This document shows positions 1-7,617 of a stretch of 32,188 nucleotides of DNA, piece by piece. The notes beneath the pieces were generated by a model that was given only the letters and a program-made list of their open reading frames with translations, was not told where the DNA came from and ran no database searches. The stretch covers positions 1 through 32,188 of the forward strand of contig JAAZXM010000048.1 of the NCBI GenBank assembly GCA_014240165.1, written 5' to 3'. Both the position numbers and the translations under genes were made by a program. Source of the DNA: Myxococcales bacterium. Lineage in GTDB: Bacteria; Myxococcota_A; UBA9160; UBA4427. The number at the start of each line of letters is the position of its first letter. The first letter of the stretch is position 1.

Positions 1-1019
1 AAGCCACCACGCGCAGCATCGAAGACATCGATCCCCGGGCCGCGGTCATCTACCCGATCCTCTTACCCGGTCGCCTGGAACTGTTGGTGGGCCAGGCCGA
101 CGGGATCGCACGCTATAGCGTGCCCGTCAGCCGGGCCCAGGTGGAGGCCGAGGCCCGCCGCCTGCAGGCCCTGCTCACCAAGCGCACCACCCACGAATAT
201 CGCCGCCCGGCGCGCCAGCTCTACCAATGGCTGGTGGCCCCCTTCGAAAAAGAACTCGCCGCGGCGGGCATCGACACCCTGGTGTTTGTGCCCGGCGGCG
301 CCCTGCGCACGGTTCCCATGGCGGCGCTACACGACGGCCAGGGCTTCCTGCTCGAGCGCTACGCAGTGGCGACTACGCCGAGCATGAACCTGCTGGCCCC
401 CAAGCCCATGGAAGTGGGCGAGCGCAGCCTGCTGCTGGCCGGACTCAGCGAAGCGGTGCAGGGTTATCCGGCCCTGCCCGGCGTGCCCGCGGAACTGGGC
501 GCCATCCAGCAGCGCTATGGGGGCGAGGTGCTACTCGACGCCGCCTTCGAGCGCAGCGCCCTTGAGCGCGCGCTCTTGGAAGACCGACCCGGGTTGGTTC
601 ACATCGCCTCCCACGCCGAGTTCAGCGGCGACCCGGATACGAGCTTCGTCCTCACCCACAGCGACCGGCTCTCCATCGACCAACTCGCCCAGCTGATCCG
701 CGCCGGGCGCTACGGCGAAGAGCCCGTAGAACTGCTGATGCTCTCGGCCTGCGAAACCGCCGCGGGGAACGAGCGCGCGGCCCTGGGCCTGGCGGGCGTC
801 GCGATCCGCGCCGGGGCGCGCAGCGCCATGGGGAGCCTGTGGTCGGTCTCCGACGAGGCGACCTCGGCCCTGGTCACCGAGTTCTACGCCGCTCTGGACC
901 AACCGGGCATCAGCAAGGCCCGGGCTCTGCAATCCGCCCAGACCGCCCTGCTGAGCAACGACCGCTACGCCCACCCCTTCTACTGGGCCCCCTTCCTGGT
1001 GATCAACAATTGGCTTTAG
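1..1019 (+). CDS. CHAT-domain caspase-like protease, 5' end missing
   Basis: The reading frame is already open at position 3, so the gene begins outside the window; about 338 C-terminal residues are visible. They form a CHAT domain, a caspase-like cysteine peptidase fold. The catalytic pair is visible: His in HIASHAEF (codon 612-614) and Cys in LMLSACETAAG (codon 750-752). The domain ends in the usual LxSArSAmGSLWxVxD and HPfYWAPFxxxG/N-like segments. Family members usually carry TPR repeats N-terminal to CHAT; that part is not visible. The stop TAG (1017-1019) overlaps the likely start of the two-partner-secretion transporter gene, so the two are probably cotranscribed. CHAT genes beside TpsB transporters are known in other bacteria, but whether this protein is the secreted substrate or a cytoplasmic partner cannot be told. 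Family call is firm; role is inferred. Confidence 0.9.
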   Translation, partial: ATTRSIEDIDPRAAVIYPILLPGRLELLVGQADGIARYSVPVSRAQVEAEARRLQALLTKRTTHEYRRPARQLYQWLVAPFEKELAAAGIDTLVFVPGGALRTVPMAALHDGQGFLLERYAVATTPSMNLLAPKPMEVGERSLLLAGLSEAVQGYPALPGVPAELGAIQQRYGGEVLLDAAFERSALERALLEDRPGLVHIASHAEFSGDPDTSFVLTHSDRLSIDQLAQLIRAGRYGEEPVELLMLSACETAAGNERAALGLAGVAIRAGARSAMGSLWSVSDEATSALVTEFYAALDQPGISKARALQSAQTALLSNDRYAHPFYWAPFLVINNWL

Positions 1020-2740
1020 TCCACTTCATTGCCAGCGCGAGGCGGGTGGCGGGGTTCAGTGCCGCGCTGCTCCTCTTGCTGGCGGGCGCGGCATCGGCCC
1101 AGCGGATCCTGCCCGGGGTGCGTCCCGGCGATACCCTGCCCGAGCTGCCCCCTTTCGAATCCGCCGCGCCCCCGCCGGCCCCCATCCTGCCCCCGGTCCC
1201 CATGCCCGAAGCGGGCGAGCCCGGCGATCTCTACGGCGAGGTCGCGGTGGAGGTGCGCGCGATCCGGATCACGGGCAATACGGTCTTGCCCGAGGATGTG
1301 CTCGAAGAACTCGTCGCCCCCTACCGCGGGCGTCCCTTGACCTTTGGCCAACTCGCCACCCTGCGCGACCACCTGACCCTGGCCTACGTGGAACGCGGCT
1401 ACGTGACCTCGGGCGCCGAACTCCCGGACCAGCGCATCGAAGACGGCGTGGTGGAGATGCGGATCGTCGAGGGACAACTCGCCGCAATCGATGTTGAAAG
1501 CTCCGGGCGCTTTCGGCCCGCGTATTTTCAAAAGCGCCTGCGCGCGGGGCAGCCCGGCGCGGTGAACGTCGATCGCCTGCGCGAGCAACTCGAACTCTTC
1601 CAGATCGACCCCCGCATCGAACGCATCGAAGCAAGCCTGGTTCCCGGCGATACCCGGGGCCTCTCGCGCCTGCGGGTGCGGGTGCTCGAGGCGCCCTTCT
1701 ATGCGTTCAGCGCCGACTTCGACAACCTGCGCACGCCCTCCATCGGCGCCCTGGGCGGAGGCGGCCGGGTGGACATCGCCAACGCCATAGGAGTGGGGGA
1801 CAACACTTCTCTGGGCTTCGCGGCCAGCGAAGGGCTCGGGCAATTCCAGGCCCAATTCGGCCTGCCCCTGAACGTTCGCGATACCCATTTCGGCGTGCGT
1901 TACCAATACAGCCAGGGCGATGTGGTGGATGGCGCGTTCGCGGGCCTGGGGATCCAGAGCGAATCCCAAACCGTCGGCCTAACCCTGCGGCAGCCCCTCT
2001 ACCGAAGCCTCCAGACCACGGTGGGCGTTTCCCTCGACGCGGATTGGCGGCGGAGCCAGAGCTTCCTTTTCGATGGTGCCATCGGCCTCCCCACCGCCTA
2101 CTCGCCCGAAGGCAAGTCTCAAGTGAGCGTGCTGCGGATGGGCATGGATGCCAGCTACCGCTCGCGCTCCCAGAGCCTGGCCTTCCGCACGCTGCTCAGC
2201 GTGGGGCTCGACGCGCTGGGGGCCACCCGCAGCCGGGCGGGGGTGCCCGATGGAGAGTTCGTGGCCTGGCTCGTCCAGGGGCAATGGGCCGCTCGCCTGC
2301 CCGGCTCCCGGGCCCAACTCGTGGCGCGCTTCGACAGCCAGATCGCTTCGGATCCGCTCCTGCCCCTGGAGCAATTCGCCGTGGGCGGCTTCTACACGGT
2401 GCGGGGCTACCGCGAGAACGCGGTGGTGCGCGACAACGGCCTGGCGGGCTCGCTCTAACTGCGACTGCCCGTCTACACCCGGCGCAACCCCGACCTGCGG
2501 GTAGAGCTTGCGCCCTTCTTCGATGTCGGGCGCTCGTGGAACGACACCAGTCGCGTGGGCGCCGCCAACGAGGACCCGCTGACCCTCGCCAGCCTCGGGC
2601 TCGGCCTTCGCGTAGCCTACGCGCATTGGGGCCGGGCGGAAATCTATTGGGGGCGGCAACTCGAATCCATCGGCAGCCTGGGCTCGGGCGACTTGCAGGA
2701 CGATGGCGTCCAGTTTCGGCTGAGCGTGCGCTGGCCCTGA
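1010..2740 (+). pseudogene. TpsB/ShlB-FhaC-type outer-membrane transporter, interrupted by an in-frame TAA
   Basis: This encodes a two-partner-secretion transporter that would export a large TpsA exoprotein across the outer membrane. From a TTG at 1010 (GTG 1046 is the alternative) the product starts with a signal peptide (RR, then a Leu-rich core, then AASA-Q), followed by a proline-rich linker, a POTRA domain (VRAIRITGNTVLPED to VEMRIVEGQL) and a beta-barrel. The barrel contains the conserved VRGY motif (about residues 464-467). TAA at 2456-2458 stops translation just after this motif. The same frame then runs on without a stop to TGA 2738-2740 and encodes the expected last strands (LRLPVYTRRNPDLRVELAPFF, ending QFRLSVRWP). 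The family usually has Glu where the stop lies, so one GAA-to-TAA change explains it. Restored length is about 576 residues, normal for the family. A recent nonsense mutation or a sequence error are both possible. Confidence 0.85.
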
Positions 2741-2760
2741 ACCCGGGACCAGCCCAGGGA

Positions 2761-3795
2761 TCAGCGCTGCTGGCGGCGCAGCATCACGATCCCCGCGCCG
2801 GCGAGCCCGGCGCCCAGCACCGCCCAACCCAGGGGACCCGCGACGGGGACTTCGGCCTCGGAAAGCGAAAAGACATTCAGGAAGGTCCAGGCGCGGTCGG
2901 GCAACACCAGGCCGTCGAGGTTGAAGTAGAGGATGTGGCCATTGTAGATATCGAGCGGGGGCGCGAAGGAGGCCCCCGTTATGCTGCAAAGACCCACGGC
3001 GACCCCCTGCGCGCAACGCGTATCCACCACGCACGTGCCGCCAAACCCATGGGTCTCGTTGATCTCGAATGGGCCGGTGCCGCAAACGTTCTTCGCCCGC
3101 CACGCGTCGAGGCTCGGCAGCGCGCCGCCAAAGGCGCCCGATGAATAGGGAATGACGATATCGTTGAGCCCCATGAAGGCGAGCACGGGAATCGGCCGGG
3201 ATGGCTGACACTGGGTCTCGAAATCGACATAGGGAACGGGAAATGCCATGGGGGCCGCAGCGGCGATCTTATCCGCCGCCTCGCAGGCCATCCGGTGACT
3301 CATGGCGCCGCCGTTGGACAGGCCCGTCACATAAACGCGTTCGGCACTCACCGCCCCCTCGGCCACGATGGCGTCCACCATCGCGCTGAGAAAACCGACG
3401 TCATCCACCCCCGTCGTCATGGCAGCGCCGCAGCAGGTCCCGGCGTTCCACCCATTGAAGAGGCCATTGGGGTGAACCACGAGAAAGCCCTCGGTCTCGG
3501 CCTTCGTAGTCCAGCCCGAGTAGCCCCGATGATCCGCCCCGGTCGAACCGAAGCCGTGGAGATCGATCACCAAGGGAACGTTTTGGGCCCCGCTATAGCC
3601 GGCGGGCGCGTAGACGTCGTAGTTTCGAAGGGTGCCGTCGTGGGTCAGAGTGCGGGCGTTGATCCCCGGCACGTAGTCGGCCGCGACCGGCCCCGGTGCC
3701 ATCGCCACGAGCGCCCCGGCCGCCACGAGCCCCAAAGCGAAGAGCCCACTCCGCCCGGCGAGCGTCCTTCTTCTTTGCATCCCTTGCTGCCCCAC
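2761..3795 (-). CDS. Secreted LpqC/PHB-depolymerase-type esterase with C-terminal anchor tail
   Basis: Alpha/beta-hydrolase of the LpqC / poly(3-hydroxybutyrate) depolymerase-feruloyl esterase group, 344 residues from GTG 3795. A GGGGAG sequence lies 6 nt upstream of that GTG; ATG 3780 is a weaker alternative. The N-terminus has RRR and a hydrophobic core ending PVAA-D, a signal peptide. Visible elements are the oxyanion loop DLHGFGS (about 78-84), the family-typical Cys pair in WNAGTCCG, the nucleophile in GLSNGG (Ser160), Asp212 in GLNDIV and a candidate His287 in YNGHILYF. The last 29 residues (VPVAGPLGW, hydrophobic stretch, RRQQR) form a tripartite tail like PEP-CTERM/exosortase-type sorting signals, so the enzyme may be surface-anchored before release. 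It lies 99 bp downstream of the sulfatase-like gene on the same strand. The substrate is unknown: polyester, feruloyl ester or acetylated polymer are all possible. Confidence 0.82.
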   Translation of the reverse strand: MGQQGMQRRRTLAGRSGLFALGLVAAGALVAMAPGPVAADYVPGINARTLTHDGTLRNYDVYAPAGYSGAQNVPLVIDLHGFGSTGADHRGYSGWTTKAETEGFLVVHPNGLFNGWNAGTCCGAAMTTGVDDVGFLSAMVDAIVAEGAVSAERVYVTGLSNGGAMSHRMACEAADKIAAAAPMAFPVPYVDFETQCQPSRPIPVLAFMGLNDIVIPYSSGAFGGALPSLDAWRAKNVCGTGPFEINETHGFGGTCVVDTRCAQGVAVGLCSITGASFAPPLDIYNGHILYFNLDGLVLPDRAWTFLNVFSLSEAEVPVAGPLGWAVLGAGLAGAGIVMLRRQQR

Positions 3796-3894
3796 GCTCC
3801 GCTCCCCGGGTTCCTTTCAGTGGCCGCAGATAATAACACGGTCACTGCAAGGAATTTCGAACCGACCCGGGGCGATGCGGTGGCTGCGCTGCTT

Positions 3895-5709
3895 TCAGAA
3901 GGTGAAAAAGCCGATGAATTGATTGAAATCCGTTTCGGATCCGTCGATTTCCACCCGGCCGGTCGCCAGCAGATCATCCCAATTCGAGCGGCCACTCATG
4001 ACCTCGTCGAGGGAGGTCCGGGTGAGCGCCACCCGAACGTCGGCTTTCTCGGGCCGCCCGGGCAGGTATTGAATGACCCCCCGGCGGACGATGAGCCCGT
4101 GCTCTTCATCCCGATCTGGAAACGTGAGGCCCAGGGTCATCAGCGTATCAGCACTCTTTCGGGCATCGAGCCGGGGGCCCAATTCGCGCAAGAGTTGGTC
4201 GCTGGGTACCAGCCCGTACATGCCGGGCGTGACCAGGGCGCCCAGAAGACCCGGCACCGTGGCGTCAACGTCCATGACCCCGTCGAGGTCCAGCACCGAG
4301 GTGAGCAGGTAGTTGTGCTCATTCGAACTCGGAGACTCACTCGCCAGGACGCGAAAGGCCCGGGCGCGAATCGTTCGGGCGCGCTCCAGCTGAGCCCCCT
4401 CGGCGGAGTCGGAGACGAGCACATAACCCGCCAGTTGAGCGGCCCAGACAGGATCACCCCCGGCCAAAGCACTGGCCGAGCGATCCAGGGTGGCCTGATA
4501 ACCGCCGGCCAGGGCGATCATGCGGCTGGCCTCGGCGGTGGGCGAAAGGCGGACCATCTCCAGGGGGTCTCCGCCATACCATCCGCCCCCGAGCTTCGTG
4601 TAGAGGCCACGCACCACCCAGGCGACCCGGTGATAGCGCTCCTGGAGGTGGGGATCGTCCGCAAGGTGAGGCGGCAACTTGACCGCGGCCGCCGCCTCCT
4701 CCCGGGTCCGGTTGAGGGCAAGCTGGCGAATGGTCTGGTCCCTTAAATATTGGTTCGCGTCGCGGTTGGCCTGAAAGACGGCATGTATTTTCTGTTGCCC
4801 CGAGATCGGGAGGCCGTGCCCGGGCAGGAAATGCTCGACGGGAAACTCCATCATCTTCTCGATCGCGGCAATCAATCCGTCTACGGATCGGCCTTCCTCG
4901 AAACGGGGCGTCGCGGCGAAGGGCGAAACATCGGCGACGATATCGGCCCCGTAGAGCACCTTTTCCTCGGGCAGCCAGACGATGAGTTCATCATCCAATT
5001 CGGAGGGCGCATGGAAGACCTCGAGTTCGACGCCGGCGATTTCGAGGCGCGTATAGTCTCCGAGAGTCTGGGTGGGCGGAAGATAGGAAACCGTCTTGCC
5101 GTGGCGACGCACCGGGCCGATCGACATTCCTATATCTTCGGGCCCGCTGAGCAGAATGCCTATCTGGGCAACCATGCGGTGTGCGATATGAGGAAGCCGC
5201 GACGATACGCGCTCGACCTGATAGCGCCGCCAATGCTCACTCGCATAGATCTCGATCTCACCCTCGAGTTCAGGGGGAACGAAACCCCTGACCCCGCCCG
5301 TATGGTCGAGATGCCCGTGGGAGTAGATGATCGCCACGATGGGTTTTTCGGTCTTCTCCGCGATGGCCGCCCGAATCTCCTGGGCCAACTCGACCTTCCA
5401 GCCCGTGTCGATGAGAATCACACCATCGTCGCCCTCGATCACGACCACGTTCGCCAGGTCGAAGGCGAAGGCCAGGGACACCCGATCGGTAATGGGCATC
5501 AACTGCGGGGTCTCGAAGCGCTTGAGAACCGCACCGAGCCCGGGATCCAAAACGTGCGCGGTGTTCTGGCCGAAGGCCGGGCCGGGCACGCATAGGGCCC
5601 AGGCAACCACAAAACCTGTCAGCCACTGCGGGCAGCGAAAACCGCCCCACCTTGAAGCCGATATCCGACTGAATTCCCTGCCCTGCCCGTCTACTCGAGT
5701 TTCATCCAT
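3895..5709 (-). CDS. Alkylsulfatase-like metallo-beta-lactamase-fold hydrolase
   Basis: Three-part protein resembling SdsA1-type alkyl sulfatases. An N-terminal signal-like segment (LTGFVVAWALCVPGPAFG-Q) is followed by a metallo-beta-lactamase domain with the metal motif SHGHLDHTGG (HxHxDH). Later ligands are plausible in HAPSELDDEL, YGADIV and FLPGHGLP. A helical region (RDANQYLRDQTIRQLALN through LYTKLGGGWYGGDP) matches the alkylsulfatase dimerisation domain, and an SCP2-like C-terminus ends in FNQFIGFFTF. Family members cleave sulfate esters of alkyl chains using two zinc ions. ATG 5709 overlaps the stop of the upstream diiron gene by 8 nt and is preferred; ATG 5739 would give 614 residues. 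Neither has a clear Shine-Dalgarno, which fits coupling to the upstream gene. The true substrate may be another ester, since metal-site residues are not identical to SdsA1 as far as can be judged by eye. Confidence 0.82.
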   Translation of the reverse strand: MDETRVDGQGREFSRISASRWGGFRCPQWLTGFVVAWALCVPGPAFGQNTAHVLDPGLGAVLKRFETPQLMPITDRVSLAFAFDLANVVVIEGDDGVILIDTGWKVELAQEIRAAIAEKTEKPIVAIIYSHGHLDHTGGVRGFVPPELEGEIEIYASEHWRRYQVERVSSRLPHIAHRMVAQIGILLSGPEDIGMSIGPVRRHGKTVSYLPPTQTLGDYTRLEIAGVELEVFHAPSELDDELIVWLPEEKVLYGADIVADVSPFAATPRFEEGRSVDGLIAAIEKMMEFPVEHFLPGHGLPISGQQKIHAVFQANRDANQYLRDQTIRQLALNRTREEAAAAVKLPPHLADDPHLQERYHRVAWVVRGLYTKLGGGWYGGDPLEMVRLSPTAEASRMIALAGGYQATLDRSASALAGGDPVWAAQLAGYVLVSDSAEGAQLERARTIRARAFRVLASESPSSNEHNYLLTSVLDLDGVMDVDATVPGLLGALVTPGMYGLVPSDQLLRELGPRLDARKSADTLMTLGLTFPDRDEEHGLIVRRGVIQYLPGRPEKADVRVALTRTSLDEVMSGRSNWDDLLATGRVEIDGSETDFNQFIGFFTF

Positions 5710-6778
5710 CCGCAGCTGCCGCGATGGTCGCCTCGACATCCTGGGCGCGTTCGTCGAATTCCAGGGCCACGTTCTCGTCGTGGGCCTGAAGTTCCTCGGC
5801 GTTCACCTCGGCGAAGCCGAGCACGCCCATGTCGGCGTAGGCAGCCTGGATCCGCGGCCCCCAAAGGCCGATGGCCTTCACATTGGGAACGATGCGGGAG
5901 AAGAGATAGGAGCGAAAGTTGGCCATGAATTCAGAGCCCTCCATATGGGCCATGCATTCCTTTACGGGCAACCCGAGCTCGGCCCAGACCTCCTCGGCAA
6001 GAAATCGGTCGCGCATCAGGTAGCAGGCTTCCACCACGAACTCTTCGCGCTCATCGCGCTCGGCGTCGCTCAGCTGGGGATAATAATCGCGCAGGGCCAG
6101 CCGCCCGAAGGCCACGTGGCGGGCTTCGTCCTGCATCACGTACGCGTTGACCGATGCGGCCAGGGGATTTTGCGCTCCATCGCGAATCAATTGGAATGCC
6201 GCCAGGGCGAGACCCTCTACCAGGATTTGCATCCCCAGGTAGGTCATATCCCAGCGCGTATCCGAGAGTGTCTGATCGAGGAGCGTCTTCAGGTATTGGT
6301 TCACCGGGTAGGCCAACTCGAATTTTTCGTGCAGCAGCCGCGAGTAGGTCTCGACGTGACGCGCCTCGTCGATGACCTGGGTTGCCGCGTAGAACTTGGC
6401 GTCGATTCCGGGCACGGTCTGGACGATCTTCGCGGTGCATAGGAGCGCCCCCTGCTCTCCGTGAAGGAATTGAGAAATCTGCCAGGCCTGGAAGTGGTGC
6501 CGAACCTTCGCCTTCTCCTCCCGGGTCAGTTTGGAAAAGCCATCCCAGGAAAAAATCGGAATCGATTCATCGGGAAGACCTTCGGGGTTCTCGGGATCGA
6601 GATCCTGGGACCAGTCGATCCGGCTTTCCGAATCCCACTGCAGGTTCTTGCCTTTGCGGTAAAGGTTCAGCAGATCGGGGCGCGTGTCCTCGTAGTCCAA
6701 CGCGTAAACATTTTCTGCGCCCGCGGAAACCGTCCAATCGGAACCCGCAGGGATCGCGTAACGGTCGTGGCTCGACAA
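5702..6778 (-). CDS. Ferritin-like diiron protein (R2/AurF-like oxygenase superfamily)
   Basis: A 358-residue four-helix-bundle protein with a complete carboxylate-bridged diiron site. Two E-x29-ExxH halves are visible: Glu108 in FLHGEQG with Glu138/His141 in the first DEARH, and Glu188 in QILVEG with Glu218/His221 in the second DEARH. This is the ligand pattern of ribonucleotide-reductase R2-like and related oxygenases/N-oxygenases. The start is set at TTG 6778, because AGGAGAGG sits at 6783-6790 with ideal spacing. The longer frame to 6841 would run through the regulator palindrome and its extra residues look non-coding. It is the first gene of a likely minus-strand operon with the alkylsulfatase-like gene (8-nt overlap) and the esterase, and it diverges from a MerR-type gene. 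Oxidation of a hydrophobic or aromatic substrate is likely, but the reaction is unknown. Confidence 0.8.
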   Translation of the reverse strand: MSSHDRYAIPAGSDWTVSAGAENVYALDYEDTRPDLLNLYRKGKNLQWDSESRIDWSQDLDPENPEGLPDESIPIFSWDGFSKLTREEKAKVRHHFQAWQISQFLHGEQGALLCTAKIVQTVPGIDAKFYAATQVIDEARHVETYSRLLHEKFELAYPVNQYLKTLLDQTLSDTRWDMTYLGMQILVEGLALAAFQLIRDGAQNPLAASVNAYVMQDEARHVAFGRLALRDYYPQLSDAERDEREEFVVEACYLMRDRFLAEEVWAELGLPVKECMAHMEGSEFMANFRSYLFSRIVPNVKAIGLWGPRIQAAYADMGVLGFAEVNAEELQAHDENVALEFDERAQDVEATIAAAADG

Positions 6779-6782
6779 TGGA

Positions 6783-6790
6783 CCTCTCCT
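6783..6790 (-). promoter_or_regulatory. Shine-Dalgarno deciding the TTG start of the diiron gene
   Basis: On the minus strand AGGAGAGG lies 4 nt (core GGAG 7 nt) before TTG 6778. No comparable site precedes the upstream ATG at 6841, so the shorter protein is chosen. Confidence 0.7.
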
Positions 6791-6826
6791 CTTCGAGTGC
6801 ACCGACTCGAGTTGCTTCCAATAAGT

Positions 6827-6850
6827 GCATAGTGTAAACAAACACTATGC
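6827..6850. promoter_or_regulatory. Perfect palindrome in the divergent MerR/diiron promoter region
   Basis: GCATAGTGT and ACACTATGC (6827-6835 and 6842-6850) form a perfect 9-bp inverted repeat around a 6-bp AT-rich spacer. It lies between the divergent diiron gene and MerR-type gene and includes the MerR ATG (6847-6849). A dimeric regulator site is the simplest reading, and the adjacent MerR-type protein is the obvious candidate. A weak TTGCTT (6812-6817) and TAAACA (6835-6840) with a 17-bp spacer would start the rightward transcript at about 6847, making it leaderless. The promoter elements are tentative. Confidence 0.6.
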
Positions 6851-7581
6851 AAAACGGAAGCCGAAAACAAGATGAAATCGACTCTGCCCCCGAGCCGCGT
6901 TTTCGAATGCGCGACCTGGTGCGGGAGTCGGGCTTCAGCCGAGCCACGATCCACTTCTACCAGCAGCAGGGATTGCTGCCCGAAGCGATCGAAAAGGTAA
7001 GAAACTCAGCCATTTACGGACCGCAGCATCTGGAGCGGCTGAACCGCATTCGGCAGCTGCGCGAGCAGCAATTTCTCCCCCTACGCGCGATCCGGGCGGT
7101 TTTCCAGGGCATCCCCAAGCGCGGGTTCACCCCCGAACAGGAGAACCTGCTCCGATCCATGAGAAGCGCCCACACCGCCACACCTGAATTGGAATCCGGG
7201 GGCGAACGCGCGCTGGCTGATCTCGGCATTGAACTGCCCCATGAGGAACTCGAGGCTTTATGCGCCTCCGGGCTGATCGACTTCGACGCAGAAACCGGGA
7301 AGCTGTCTTCCGAGGATGCGGAATTGCTGCTCGCCTGGTCAGCGCTGAAGTCCATCGGAATCGGCCCGGAACGCGGATTCTCCGCCACCGAGGTCGGTAT
7401 GTTCGATCGAGCGGCGGAAGGTCTGGTGGAAGAAGAGTTTGCGCTCTTCATTCCGCGCTTCGCGGATATCTCCGGGAGCGAGGCCCTGGCCCTGGTGGAA
7501 CGGGCCGAGCCGATCCTCGAGCGACTTCTCGCTGCCAGTCACCGCAAGAAGATTCGCCAATTCATCGATCGCGAGCGCTGA
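6847..7581 (+). CDS. MerR-family transcriptional regulator
   Basis: A 244-residue protein with an N-terminal MerR-type winged helix-turn-helix (about residues 18-90). The MRDLVRESGFSRATIHFYQQQGLLP segment carries the recognition helix and wing, followed by IYGPQHLERLNRIRQLREQQFLPLRAIRAVF. The long C-terminal region (about 150 residues, acidic and helical) has no Cys-rich metal site visible, so it more likely senses an organic ligand or a partner protein. ATG 6847 lacks a Shine-Dalgarno and lies inside the palindrome; ATG 6907 would start exactly at the HTH and is the alternative. It is divergent from the diiron/sulfatase-like/esterase operon, which it probably controls together with itself. 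It converges with the histidine kinase gene, with only 36 bp between stops. Confidence 0.87.
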   Translation: MQNGSRKQDEIDSAPEPRFRMRDLVRESGFSRATIHFYQQQGLLPEAIEKVRNSAIYGPQHLERLNRIRQLREQQFLPLRAIRAVFQGIPKRGFTPEQENLLRSMRSAHTATPELESGGERALADLGIELPHEELEALCASGLIDFDAETGKLSSEDAELLLAWSALKSIGIGPERGFSATEVGMFDRAAEGLVEEEFALFIPRFADISGSEALALVERAEPILERLLAASHRKKIRQFIDRER

Positions 7582-7617
7582 TTCCAATCGGCTTGCTGGC
7601 TCACCGGTGCCGATTCG

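Noticed and set aside
1016..1969. Long minus-strand open frame opposite the transporter gene
   Set aside because: It mirrors the TpsB gene in another frame; the plus strand has clear POTRA and signal-peptide features.
1979..3211. 410-codon minus-strand open frame
   Set aside because: It crosses from the esterase gene into the transporter gene with Arg/Pro-rich sequence and no family motif.
3804..3872. CCCCGGGT and ACCCGGGG inverted repeat between the sulfatase-like and esterase genes
   Set aside because: The arms are 53 nt apart and GC-rich 8-mers of this kind are expected by chance in such DNA; no function can be supported.
3295..4746. 483-codon plus-strand open frame
   Set aside because: It lies opposite the esterase and sulfatase-like genes, which carry real motifs; its translation is low-complexity.
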